Source: Symsagittifera roscoffensis
Lineage: Eukaryota > Xenacoelomorpha > Acoela > Convolutidae
Length of the DNA: 64,000 bases
NCBI RefSeq assembly: GCF_963678635.1
Contig: NC_087068.1
Span: forward strand, 60,202,872 to 60,266,871
Direction of reading: 5' to 3'
Made by a program: the position numbers and the translations under genes. How positions within the stretch are numbered: the first letter of the stretch is position 1; every line of letters begins with the position of its first letter. Positions 10,661 to 23,489 of this stretch are shown piece after piece. Under the pieces are notes generated by a model. It ran no database searches. It was given only the letters and a program-made list of their open reading frames with translations, and was not told the DNA's origin.

Positions 10661-12650
10661 AAAATAGAAATAAGTTTTGGTACCATATGTACGAATCGAC
10701 TGTTTCCATTTTTTTTCAAATTATCGTTAAAAAACTTTTAAAGAGGTGCAGCACGTTCTCCGCTGTAAAAAAGACAACCGATTGATATTGAAAATTGGTA
10801 AATCCAAAATTCGAAAAAAAAAAACAAAATTTTCACCTTCCAAAACCCGACAAAAAATACCAAGATGCTTTTTACTGAGAGTTCAGAAAAAGTTTTGAAC
10901 ACTTTAAAAAAATTAAAACCAACACTCAGACTCTAATTCAGCTAGCTTCAGGAGAATTTAGCCCAAAAAACTTATTTTTTCGAAGATAAGATCCAAAATG
11001 AAAATGGTAAATTAGACATTGTCCAGTTTTTTTTGGAACCATATGCACGAATCGACTGCTTCCAAGCAACAATTAAAATTCTTGTTGAAAAATTATTTAC
11101 ACTGGCGGCACACACTCTCCGCCTGAGAAATACAAGAAATCAGATTGAGACTGAAGATTAGTCAACCCAAACTTCAAAAAGTTACAAAACTTTTACCTCC
11201 AAAAAACCGAAAAAAAGTCAATAAGAGATGCTTTTTCACTGAGAGGTCAGAAAAGATTTTTGTACAGTTTCGAGTGTTTTGAATTTATTGTTTAAAAACT
11301 TATGAAAGGGCGCCGCACGCTCTCTGCCTGTGAAGTATAAGATAATAAGAGATAATAGATTGAGACTGAAGACTAATAAATCCAAAATTCGAAAAATAAC
11401 AGGTTTTTCAACTTCAAATAACCGACAAAAAAAGAAGACGCTTTTTCACTGAGATGTCCGAAAAAAATTTTGCACAAATTTGAGCAATCAAAACCATCAC
11501 TCAGACTCTGAATCAGCTTGCTTCGGGACTGTTTCCAAGAAACAATTAGAAATATTGTTGAAAAAACATTTAAACAGGCACCGCACACTCTCTGCCCGTG
11601 AAGTAAAAATTTATCGATTGGGATTGAAGATTAGTAAAACCAAAAATTGAAAAACAAATTTACCTTCAAAAAACTGACAAAAATTCAAAACAAGATGCTT
11701 TTTTGCTTAGAGGTCAGAAAAGGCATTTGTACAATTTCCAGCAATCAAAATCAACACTCAGACTATGAATCAGCTTGCATCGGGAGAGTTTTGACCAAAA
11801 AGCTTTTTCTCTACGAGAAGATCCAAAATATAAATGCTAAATATGAAGTTATCCAGTTTTGTATGGTACCATATGCACAAATTGTCTGTTTCCAAGAAAT
11901 AAGTAAAATCATTGTTAAGCAAACCTTTAAGCAGGCACAAAACATTCTCTGTCTATGAAGTAGAGGATAACTGATTCAGAATGAAAGTCGGTAAAATCAA
12001 AAGCCGAAAAATAAAACTTTTTCACGTTTCAAAAATCTACAAAAAACAAGATGCTTTTTCACTGAGAGTTCAGAAACAGTTTCTGTACATTTTCGAAAAA
12101 TAAAAACCGAACACTCAGACTCCGAATCAGCTTGCTTCGCGATAGCTTTGCCCATACATTTTTCCCCTCAAACATAAGATCCAAGATATAAACGGTAACT
12201 AACACGTTCTCCAGATTTTTAGTACTATATGCAATGCACGAATCGACTGTTTTCGAGAACGATTTAAAATTATTGTTAAAAGAACATTTAAACATGAGCA
12301 AGTCATTCTCTGTCTATGAAGTAAAGGATAATCGATTCAGGTTAGAGTTGTTAAAACCAAAAGTCGAAAAATAACAAAACTTTTACGTTCCAGAACCCGA
12401 CAAGAAATATATCAAGATGCTTTTTCACTGAGAGGTCAGAAAAGGTTTTCGTACAGTTTAAAAAAATCAAAAACAACACTCAGACTCTGAATCAGCTAGC
12501 TTGGGCAGAATTTTGCAAAAAATTTAAACGTAAATATGACCTTCTCCAATTTTTTTTTCTACCATATGCCCGAATCGATTGTTTCCAAAAAGTGTATTAA
12601 GTTATCGTTACAAAAATCGACTGTTTCGAAAAATTTGTTTCTAAGATTTG
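10660..12650. repeat. Tandem repeat family A, about 360 bp per unit
   Basis: The marker AGATGCTTTTTCACTGAG recurs near 10,863, 11,226, 11,437, 11,693, 12,051 and 12,416. Spacings of 363, 211, 256, 358 and 365 bp show a unit of about 360 bp with internal deletions in two copies. Other markers (CACTCAGACTCTGAATCAGC and ATATGCACGAATCGACTG) follow in the same order in each unit. Units are clearly diverged. Open frames within them are not conserved. Confidence 0.85.
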
Positions 12651-15600
12651 GAGAAAACTATTTCGGCGTTAGTCAATCCTAAATGTCAAAAAGTAAACCA
12701 GACAAAATTTTATTAGATTCTCTTTCAATAATTTTGTTTATTTGGAAGTTTCTCTAAACACTGAGATAGAAAAACAGTCGTGACAATTTTAATGATGATT
12801 CTTTTTCCTTTTTTTGAAGCTAACTCGTTTTTTCTATAAATCGGAAACTGGAAACACGCCTGAATTCCTAAGACGTCATACTTGCGCAAATATGCATTAA
12901 GACAGAAAGCATTTCGGCTCAATCTAGCGCTTCTCTATAAGAAAAACAGTTAGATTTTTTCTGTAGGGTGACTTTAATTTTAACAGATAGCTGTGAGCTA
13001 CGCTAGACAACTTGATGAACTCAATGGTCATTGTTGAGTCAATCCAGTCAGGTTGACGACCCAGATTGCGTCAATTTTCCGAAGAAAAATGTCTACCCTA
13101 TTTAAATGGTCATTTCAACTCAGGCTCGCGAAACAATGGGAAAAAGCATCAAAAGTGCCAAAATTGACATGACAAGTAAGGAAGGGAAATTTTTTTCTCG
13201 AATCTGCTGCCAAATTGGCCTTTACACGACTGAATTGTTTCATGAACAAATTTTGAGCTCATCGAGCTAGCTAGGGTAGCCTACATGTATTCGTGAAAAT
13301 GAAAAATAAAATCATGCGCAAAATACTGTTGTCATGACAAATAAGCTAATGTAAATATGGGTTTTCTGGAAACTGATGTCAAATCGGTCGTCAACATGAC
13401 TGGTTGATTCATGATGGACCTTTGAGCTCATCGATCTATTTAGGGTTGCCTACAAGTATCCGTGAAAAAGAAAAAAACTGCGCAAGAAATTGGTCACAGA
13501 GAGCGACAAAAAAAACATTTTTTTTAAAAAAAGAAGCACTGCATTGAGCCAAAAGTTAAAGTATCGTATAGAGATTTTCAAGCATTTGTCTTTGCCCTAA
13601 TTTATAGAAAAACCGAAAAACTTTCGAAAAACAAGGGAAAAATTTCATCAAAGTACCAGAGTTGACATGATAAGTTAGCAAATTTTTCTGGAAACTGATG
13701 CCAAGTAATTCTTCAAATGACTGAAATATTTCATTTATAAGCTTTGAGCGCATCAGTTTTCTAGTGTAGCCTACAAGCATCCGTGAAATTATAAAAAACC
13801 GTACGCAGAAATTTTTTTGTAGAGAGCGGCAGAAAAAACATAACTTGTTTTAAAAAGAGGCCCTATATCGAACCAAATACTTTTTGGCCTACGGCAGACT
13901 AGCATGAGTATGATTACTGGTGGGTCAAACTAATAGGTTTTTGATAGAAAAAAAAGTTCGGTAGTTTCGATAGTTGTTACCCTTGTTTTCGAAACTTATT
14001 TTCTTGTTAGTTGGAACAAAGACCGAACCAAAAAAAATTTACGCTAAAGTCAAACACGACAAAAAGCATCTGAGCTTGATTTAAGACCTCTCTGTGTAAC
14101 ATATTGTTTTTTCTGCCGCAATCTGTAACAAAATTGTTGTGGCATGACTTTTTCATTCTCATGAACTCCGCTATGCTACCCTAGGTAGCCTGATGAGATA
14201 AAAATTCATAAATGAATCAACCTGGCAATTCGAAAAAAAGATTTGGCATCAATTTCCAGAAAGAGGGTAATTACTTTACCCAGCATGTCATGTCAACTCT
14301 GGTAATTTTGATGACTCTTTCCCATTGGTTTTCGAACCTATTGTTTTTTTCCATAAATTGGAAACACGTCTGAAAGCCCTAGAAGTCAGACTCGCGCCAA
14401 TCTGTATTATGCTAGAAAGCATTTTCGCTCAATCTAGCGCTTCTCTATAAAAACAGTTACGTTTAATCGCATGACTACTTTCTTTTTCACGGATACCTGT
14501 GATCTACTATGAACAACTTGATGAGCTCAAAGCTCATTCATGAGTCACTTCAGTCAGGTTGACAACCTATTTTGCATCACTTTGCCGCAGAAATCCAAAT
14601 ACCCGACCTAATTAGCCTTGTCAACTCAGGTTCAAAAAACAATGTGAAAAAACATTGAAAGTCCCTGAGTTGACATGGCAAGCAAGGTAGGGAAAAACAT
14701 TTTTTTCCGGAATCTGAAGCCAAATCGGTCTTTATTATGACTGGAATGTTTCATGAATAAACTTTGAGCTCAGCAAGTTATCTAGGATAGCCTACAAGTA
14801 TCCGTGAAAAAGAAAAAAAACAGCACAAAAAATTTGTTACAGAGAGCGACAAAAAACCATTTCTTTGAAAAAAACGAAGCACTGCAAGGTCAAAAGTGAA
14901 GTATCGTGGACAAGATTTTTAGAGATTTTTCAAGCTTTTGTCTTTGCCCTATTTTAAAGAAAAAAAGAAAAACCGAAAAACCGAAAAACAAGAGGAAAAT
15001 TTCATCAAAAGTACCAGAGCTGACATGAGAAGTTAGCTAACTTTTCTTCAAACTGATGCCAAGTAAGTCTTCAAATTGACTGAAATATTTCATTTATAAG
15101 CTTTGAGCGCATCAAGATTTCTAGTGTAGCCTACAAGTATCCGTGAAAACTTTAAAAAACCGTACGCAGAAATTTTGTTGTAAAGAGCGGCAGAAAAAAC
15201 ATAATTTGTTTTAAAGAGAGAACCTATACCGAACCCAAATATTTTTTGGCCTACCGCAGACCAGCATGAGTATGATTTCTAGTGGATTAAATTAATAGGT
15301 TTTTGATAGAAAAACTAAGTTCGATAGTTTCGATAGTTTTTACCCTTGTTTTTCGAAATTTGTTTTCTTGTTAGTTGGAACAAAAACCGATCGTTAAAAC
15401 CCCTAAAAGAAGATTTTTACGCCAGAGTCAGACACGACGAAAAGCATCTGAGCTTGGCATAAGACCTCTCTGTGTAACAAATTGTTTTTTCTGCCACAGT
15501 CTGTAACCAAATTTTTTTGGCATTTGGTATGACTCTTTCATTCTCACGTTATCAAGTTATCTAGGATAGCCTGCAGGTGTCCGTGAGAATGAAAAAAAAA

Positions 15601-15814
15601 AACTTGCACAGAATGGTGTTACAGAGAGCGACCGAAGAAAGCTCACTTTTTTGAAAATGAAGCCCTATTTTTAGCCCAATACACGATTTCTAGCGTACTT
15701 CAAATTAGCGTGAACATGATTTTCAAGGGTTTCAGAGGTATGTCATGCTTCCAACTATAAAAAAGCACGACAAATGCGTTCGAAAAAAAAACAAAAAGAA
15801 AACCACAAAAGTAC

Positions 15815-18800
15815 CAGAGTTGACATGACAAGTAAGATAAGCTAAACAGCATTCTTCAGTCGTCAACATGACTGGATTGATTCATGATTGAACCTTGAGC
15901 TCATCGAGCTATCTAGGGTTGCGTCCATAAAAAAGATTAAAACCACCGCGCAGCCCTAATTTAAATGAAAACGTTTTCTATCGTACTACAAACTCTCGCG
16001 GTTTTGATTTTTAGGAGTTTCAGGCATATATCTTTGTTCCAACTGAAGAAAAACCATAACACGTCCGGAAAACAAGTGATAAAAACAATCAAAAGTACCA
16101 AAAGGGTACGGTAAATTGCAATTATCTAGAAACTGATGCAAAATTGGTCGTCAATATGATTGGACTGATTCATGAATGATCTTCAAGCTCAGCGAGCTAT
16201 CTAGGGTTCCCTAGGAAATCCGTGAGATTGAAAAACAACATCGCAAAAAATTGTTCCAGAGAGCGACAGAAAATAGCTAACAATTTTTGGGAGAAGCCCT
16301 AATGTGAGCAAAAACGTTTTCTACCAATTTGCAAACTAATGAGAATTGAAATTGGAGGGTTTCAGGCATTTATCTTTGTTTCAATTATGAAAAAACCAAG
16401 GCTCGTTGGAAAAACAAGGGAAGTATCATCAAAAGTACTAGAGTTGGCCTGAAAGTAAGCTAAGGTAAATGGCTTTTCTCTGGAAACTGATTCGAGATTG
16501 GTCGTCAACGTAACTGCACTGATTCATGAATGAAGTTTGAGCTCATCTAGCTCTCTAGGGTTGCCTAAAACATCTGTGAAAATGAAAAAAATAACTGAGC
16601 ATAAATTTGTTCCAGAGAGCGACGGAAAATAGCTTAAATTTTGTAAAAGAAGCCCTAATTTGGTCAAAATACTTTCTAGCGTTTTGAAAACTATCGTGAA
16701 TAAATTTTGAGGGGTTTCAGGCATATGCCTTTGTTCGAAATATAGATAAGCCAAGACACGTTGGAAAAACAAGGAGAAAATTATGAAGAATTCCAGAGTT
16801 TATATGACATCTAAGCGATAGTAAAAAGGCATTTTCTGGAAACTGAAGCAAAATCGGTCGTCAAAATGACTGGAAAGAAAAAACATTGAGCTCATCGAGT
16901 TGTCTAGGACTGCCTACAAGTGTTCGTTAAAATGAAAAAAAAACAGCGCAAAAAAGAGCGACAAAAAAGACCCATTTCTTTCATAAAAGTAAGAGCTCTA
17001 TATTACCTGAAACGCTCTCTAGCATACTGCAAAATATCTTGAAAATTATTTTTAGAGATTTCAGGTATATGTTTGTTCCAATTACAGAAAAACCAAGACA
17101 CATTCGAAAAATAAAGGGAAAAATCTTCAGAAGTACCAGAGTTGACATGACAAGCTAGCTAGAGTAAATAGCCTTTTCCTAAAAACTGACGTCAAATCGG
17201 TCATCACCTTGACTGGATTGATTCATGAATGAATTTTGAGCTCATGGAGCTATCTAGGGTAGCCTACAAGTATCCGTGAAATGAAAAAAAAATCGCAAAA
17301 AGCGCATTTTAGCGTACTGTCAGCTATCGTGAGTATGATTTTTAGGTGTTTCGAGATAACACCTTCGCTACAACTATAGAAAAACCAACACACGTTGGAA
17401 AACAAGGAGTAAAATTATCAAAGGTAGCAGAGTTGACATGACAAGTAAGCTAAGCTAAACAGCATTCTTCAGTCGTCAACATGACTGGATTGATTCATGA
17501 TTGAACCTTGAGCTCATCGAGCTATCTAGGGTTGCGTCCATAAAAAAGATTAAAACCACCGCGCAGCCTTAATTTAAATGAAAACGTTTTCTATCGTACT
17601 ACAAACTCTCGCGGTTTTGATTTTTAGGAGTTTCAGGCATATATCTTTGTTCCAACTGAAGAAAAACCATAACACGTCCGGAAAACAAGTGATAAAAACA
17701 ATCAAAAGTACCAAAAGGGTACGGTAAATTGCAATTATCTAGAAACTGATGCAAAATTGGTCGTCAATATGATTGGACTGATTCATGAATGATCTTCGAG
17801 CTCAGCGAGCTATCTAGGGTTCCCTAGGAAATCCGTGAGATTGAAAAACAACATCGCAAAAAATTGTTCCAGAGAGCGACAGAAAATAGCTAACAATTTT
17901 TGGGAGAAGCCCTAATGTGAGCAAAAACGTTTTCTACCAATTTGCAAACTAATGAGAATTGAAATTGGAGGGTTTCAGGCATTTATCTTTGTTTCAATTA
18001 TGAAAAAACCAAGGCTCGTTGGAAAAACAAGGGAAGTATCATCAAAAGTACTAGAGTTGGCCTGAAAGTAAGCTAAGGTAAATGGCTTTTCTCTGGAAAC
18101 TGATTCGAGATTGGTCGTCAACGTAACTGCACTGATTCATGAATGAAGTTTGAGCTCATCTAGCTCTCTAGGGTTGCCTAAAACATCTGTGAAAATGAAA
18201 AAATAACTGAGCATAAATTTGTTCCAGAGAGCGACGGAAAATAGCTTAAATTTTGTAAAAGAAGCCCTAATTTGGTCAAAATACTTTCTAGCGTTTTGAA
18301 AACTATCGTGAATAAATTTTGAGGGGTTTCAGGCATATGTCTTTGTTCGAAATATAGATAAGCCAAGACACGTTGGAAAATCAAGGAGAAAATTATGAAG
18401 AGTTCCAGAGTTTATATGACATCTAAGCGATAGTAAAAAGGCATTTTCTGGAAACTGAAGCAAAATCGGTCGTCAAAATGACTGGAAAGAAAAAACATTG
18501 AGCTCATCAAGTTGTCTAGGACTGCCTACAAGTGTCCGTTAAAATGAAAAAAAAAACAGCGCAAAAAAAGAGCGACAAAAAAGACCCATTTCTTTCATAA
18601 ATGTAAGAGCTATATATTACCTGAAACGCTCTCTAGCATACTGCAAAATATCTTGAAATTTTTTTTTAGAGATTTCAGGTATATGTTTGTTCCAATTACA
18701 GAAAAACCAAGACACATTCGAAAAATAAAGGGAAAAATCTTCAGAAGTACCAGAGTTGACATGACAAGCTAGCTAGAGTAAATAGCCTTTTCCTAAAAAC

Positions 18801-19045
18801 TGACGTCAAATCGGTCATCACCTTGACTGGATTGATTCATGAATGAATTTTGAGCTCATGGAGCTATCTAGGGTAGCCTACAAGTATCCGTGAAATGAAA
18901 AAAAAATCGCAAAAAGCGCATTTTAGCGTACTGTCAGCTATCGTGAGTATGATTTTTAGGTGTTTCGAGATAACTCCTTCGCTACAACTATAGAAGAACC
19001 AACACACGTTGGAAAACAAGGAGTAAAATTATCAAAGGTACCAGA
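15815..19045. repeat. Near-identical 1.61-kb tandem duplication inside family B
   Basis: The segment from about 15,815 to 17,427 recurs at 17,428-19,045. The offset is 1,613 bp at AACAGCATTCTTCAG (15,845 and 17,458) and 1,612 bp further on, after one A is lost in a poly-A run. The two copies differ at only scattered bases over 1.6 kb, while neighbouring units are much more diverged. Confidence 0.85.
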
Positions 19046-21444
19046 GTTGACATGACAAGTAAGCTAAGGTAAATAGACATTTTTTTAAAAACTGATGCCG
19101 AATCGGTCATCAACATAACTGTATTGATTCATGAATGAACTTTGTGCTCATCGAGCTATCTAGAGTAGCCTGCAAGCATCCGCGGAAATGACAAAAAACT
19201 GCGCAATATTTTGTTACAGAGAGCGACAGATAAAAACCAGTTTTTTTAAATAGAAGCCAAAACGCTTTCTAGCGTACTGTAAGCTATCGTGAACAAGATT
19301 TCTAGGCGTTTATGGCATATGTATTCGTTCGGACTATAGAAAAAGGAAGACACATATGGAAAACAATGGGAGAAATCATTATAAGTACCAGAGTTGACAT
19401 GACAAATAAAGTAATGAAAAATGATTTTCGAGAAACTGATGCCAAATCATTCTGTAATATGATCGAAATGCTTCAAAAAAAAGTTTCAGCTCATCGAACT
19501 AGCTAGGATAGCCTACATGTATCCGTGAAAAAGAAAAAAAATTCGTGCGAAAAAAAATTGTTCCAGAGGGCGGAAGAAAATAGAGAAAATAGACTGAATA
19601 GAATCTCTAATTTGAGCAAAAAAGCTTTCTAGCCTACTGCAATTTCTCGTGGAAATGAGTTTTACGCGCGCGATTCAGCCATATGTCTTTTTTCCAACAA
19701 AAAAAATCAAAGAGACGTTCGAAAAACAAGGGGGAAAATCATCAAAAGTACCAGAGGTGGTATGAAAAGTTAACTAGAGTAAAAATCTTTTTTTTTCTGA
19801 AAACTGAAGCCAAATCGGACGTCAACAGAGGAATGATTTTATGAATGAACATTGAGCTCATCAAGCTTTTTAGGATTGCCCACAAATATCCGTGAAAATG
19901 AAAAAAAAAACTGCGCAAAAAGTTTCTTAAAGAGAACGACAGAGGAATCCCATATCTTTTTGAAGAGAAGCACTATATCGAGGCAAAACGTTTTCTAGCA
20001 TTCTGCAAACTATTGACAACATGATTTTTAGGAATTCAGGCGTATACTTTTGTTCCAACTTTAGAAAAACGAAGACACGCCCGAAAAACAAGGGGGAAAT
20101 CATCAAAAAACCAGAGTTGACATGACAAGTAGGCTGCGGTAGTGGGACTTTTTCTCGAAACTTATGCCAAACTGGTCGTCAAAAGGCCAGATTGATTCAT
20201 GAAAGAATTTTGAATTCATCAGGTTATTTAGGGTAGCCTGCAATATCCACGAATTAGAAAAAAATCATGCGGAAAAATACTGTTACAGAGAGCGACAGAA
20301 AAAACCCATTTTTTCTTGTAAATAAGAACTATATATTAGCCGAAACGCTTTCTAGCGTACTGCAAAATATCATGAAAAAGCACTTTTAGGAATTTAAGGC
20401 ATGCACCTGTTCCAACAATAGAAGAGCCAGGACACGCCCGAAAAACAAGGGGGAAATCATCAAAAGTACCAGAGTTGACATGAAAAGTCAGCTAGTGTGA
20501 ATAGACTTTTTCTAGAAACTGATGCCATATCGGTCGTCAGCTAACTAATGTGGCCTAAAAAAATCCGTAAAAATGAAAAAAAAACTGCGCAAAAATTCTG
20601 TCAAAAAAAGCGACAGAAAAAACCCAAATATTTTTGAAGAAAAGCACTATATTGAGCCAAATTGCTTTCTAGAGCTTGACAAAAAAGCTACTGTGAAAAA
20701 AAGCCTTTTTGTGGAAACTGGTGACAAATTGGTCGTAAAACTGTTTGGCTTGATTCATGAATGAACTCTTAGCTCCTCAAGTTAATAAGGGTAGCCTGTA
20801 GGTATCCGTGAAAATGAAATGAAATCATGCGCATAAATACTCCTACAAAGAGCCACAGAACAATCTCACATTTTTTTCAAAGAAGAGCCCTATATTACCC
20901 GCAAGGCTTTCTAGCGCACTGAACACTATATTGAACATGATTTTTAGAGTTTGAGGCATGTGTCGTTGTCGAATCTTGTAGAAAAACAAAACACATTCAA
21001 GAAAAAATGGGGAAAATGATCAAACTATCAGAGTTGATATGACAATTTAGCTAGGGTAAATATCCCTTTTCTGGAAATTAACTTCAAATGGTCGTCATCA
21101 TGACTGGGTTGTTTTATTTATAAACTTTGTGCTCATCAAGTTTTCTAGGGTAGCCTACAAGTATTCCTGAAAATTAAAAAATCATGCGCAGAAAATTTGT
21201 TACAGAAAACGATAGAAAAAACCAAACTGTTTTCAAAGAGAAGCACTATCTTGAGCCAAAAATTATTTTAGCGTACTGTAACACTTTCATGATCTTTAGG
21301 GTTTTCAGTAATATGTACTTGTTCTAACCTATAGAAAAAATAAGATACGTTGGAAAAACAAATGAGTAAATCCAGTCATGCCGACGACCGATTTGGCATT
21401 ATTTTCTGGAAAAATTCTTTTTACTTTAGCTTATATATGATAAA

Positions 21445-21566
21445 GACACGTGATAAAGAATCTATGATAATATAGAAAAAAAGTGATAAAAACCATCAAA
21501 ATTGCCAGAGTTGACGGTTTTTATCACTTTTGTTTCTATATTATCATAGGTTTGTTATCACGTGTC
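21445..21566. repeat. Palindromic junction (inverted repeat, 53/54-bp arms, 15-bp spacer)
   Basis: The left arm at 21,445-21,497 begins GACACGTGATAA and the right arm at 21,513-21,566 ends TTATCACGTGTC. The arms pair over 53-54 bp with about four mismatches and one gap. The spacer is 21,498-21,512. The junction lies where family B changes from forward to reverse orientation. Confidence 0.9.
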
Positions 21567-23399
21567 TAGGTTTTTCTATAATTGGAACCAAGACATATGC
21601 CTGAAACCTCGAAAAGTAATGTTCACTATAGTTTGTTGTACGTTTTGGTTAACATGGGACTTCTCTTTAAAAATAAGTCGCCTTTTTTTCTGTCGCTCTC
21701 TGTAACAATAATTTTGCGCAGTGTTTCTTTCAATTTCCTGGATATTTGTAGGCAACCCTAAGAAGCTCGATGAGCTGAAATGTCTTTCGTGAGTCAATAC
21801 AGTTACGTTTACGCCGATTTGGCATCAGTTTCCAGAAAAAGGCTACTCATTTTTGCTTACTTGCAATGTCAACTTTGTTTTTTTTTAATGATTTTCCGCT
21901 TGTTTTTCAAACATGTCTCATTTTTACATATCAAAGACATAAACCTGAAGCCGCTAAAAAATTTTGCTACAGCTTTGTACTAAAGCTTTGTACTAAGTTT
22001 TGCTACAGCTTGTACTATAAAGCTTTGTACTAAATTTTGCGCGCTTTTTGTTTTCATTTTGACTGATAATTTCAGGCTTACCTAGATCGCTCTATGAGCT
22101 CATAGTTCTTTTCAGAATCAATGCAGTCATGCTGACGCCCGATTTTACATCCATTTCCAAAAAAGTCTATATACGTTAGCTTTCTTGACATGTCAACTCT
22201 GGCACTTTTGATGACATCCCCGTTGTTTTTCGAATGAATTTTAGTTTCTCTGTAGAAGGAAGTAAGACATATGTCTGAAATCTCAAGAAAGCAAGTTAAC
22301 GACAGTTTACAGTACGCTAGAAAGCGTTTCGTCTAATGTAAGGCTTCGCTTCAAAAAAAAGGTTTTTTTTCTGTCGCTCCCTGTAATAGTAATATTGCGC
22401 ATGATTTTTTTCTTTTTCACGGATACCTGCATGCTACCCCAGATAAATTGTCGAGCTGCTGAAGTTTCATTCATGAATCAATCCAGTCAAAATGGTGACC
22501 TATTTAGCGTCAGTTTCAAGAAAAATCTATTTACCGTAGCTTACTTATCATGTCAACTCTAGTACTTTTGATGAGTTCCCCCTGGTTTATTCGAACATCT
22601 GTTGGATTTCTATAGTCGGAAAAAATACATAAGAATGAATTGCCTAAAATCATTTTCACGATAGATTTCAGTGCGCTAGAATGCGTTTTGGCTCAAAACA
22701 CTGATTCTCTTCAAAAAAACTTTTTTGGGTTTTTTCTGTCGCTCTCTAAAACAAAAATTTTGCGCAGTTTGTTTTCTATTTCACGGATAAAAGTAACTAC
22801 CTTAGATAAATCTATGAGCTCATAGTTCATTTCTGAATCTGTGCATTCATGTTGACGACCGGTTTCACATCAATTTTAGAAAAAGTCTACTTAACTTAGC
22901 TTACTTGTCACGTCAACTCCGGTACTTTTGATAAACTCCCACCGGTTTTCAAATGTGTCTTAGTTGTTTTTGTAAATGGAACCACGACGTATACTTGAAA
23001 ACCCGAAAAATCATGTTTACGATAATTTACAGTACGCTTCTCATTAAGAAAAAAAGCTGCTTCTCTTCAAGGAAAAGTGGGGTTTTTTCTGTCGCTCTCT
23101 GTAACAGTAATTTTGCGCATGTTTATATTTTCACTTTCACGGATACGTGCAAGCTACCCTAGATAAGTTGATAGGCTCAAAATTCATTCATGAATCTATC
23201 CAATTTAGTTAACGACCGATTTGGCATCAGTTTAATGGCTATTTACCGTATCCTACTTGTTATGTCAACTCTGGTACTTTTGATGATTTTCGCTCTTGTT
23301 AATCGAACGTGTCTTCGTTTTTTGTTTTGTATGACTAACATTGTTCCATAGACTAATTGTATTTATTTGCTTGAATATCATTTTCGGTCTACAGAGATC

Positions 23400-23480
23400 A
23401 ACCCGGTTTAGAAACATACCTCGGGGCACGGTTGAAACATACCTCGAGCACGGTCGAAACAATCCTCGAGCCCGTTGAAA
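23400..23480. repeat. Three-unit island of the 22-bp satellite
   Basis: GAAACATACCTCGAGCAC-type units repeat at 22-bp steps between the end of family B and the start of family C. Confidence 0.8.
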
Positions 23481-23489
23481 ATTTAGTGT

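Larger units (their letters stand above)
12650..23340. repeat. Tandem repeat family B, about 355 bp per unit, with orientation switches
   Basis: The unit contains in order CCAGAGTTGACATGACAAG, AAACTGATGCCAAATCGG, GAGCTCATCGAGCTATCTAG, CAGAGAGCGACAGAAAA, GCTTTCTAGCGTACTGC and CAGGCATATGTCTTTGTTCC. Regular spacing is seen in 19,045-20,470 (348, 357, 361 and 359 bp). Orientation is reverse at about 12,840-13,140, forward to 13,970, reverse to 14,640, forward to 15,330, reverse to about 15,540, forward to 21,360, then reverse to 23,340. No conserved frame and no transposase-like ORF is present, so this is satellite-like DNA. Confidence 0.9.

Noticed and set aside
16524-18384. Two nearly identical ~70-80-codon frames (16,524-16,772 and 18,178-18,384, minus)
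   Set aside because: They are copies of the same non-coding 355-bp repeat duplicated with the 1.6-kb block; other units of the family do not keep the frame.
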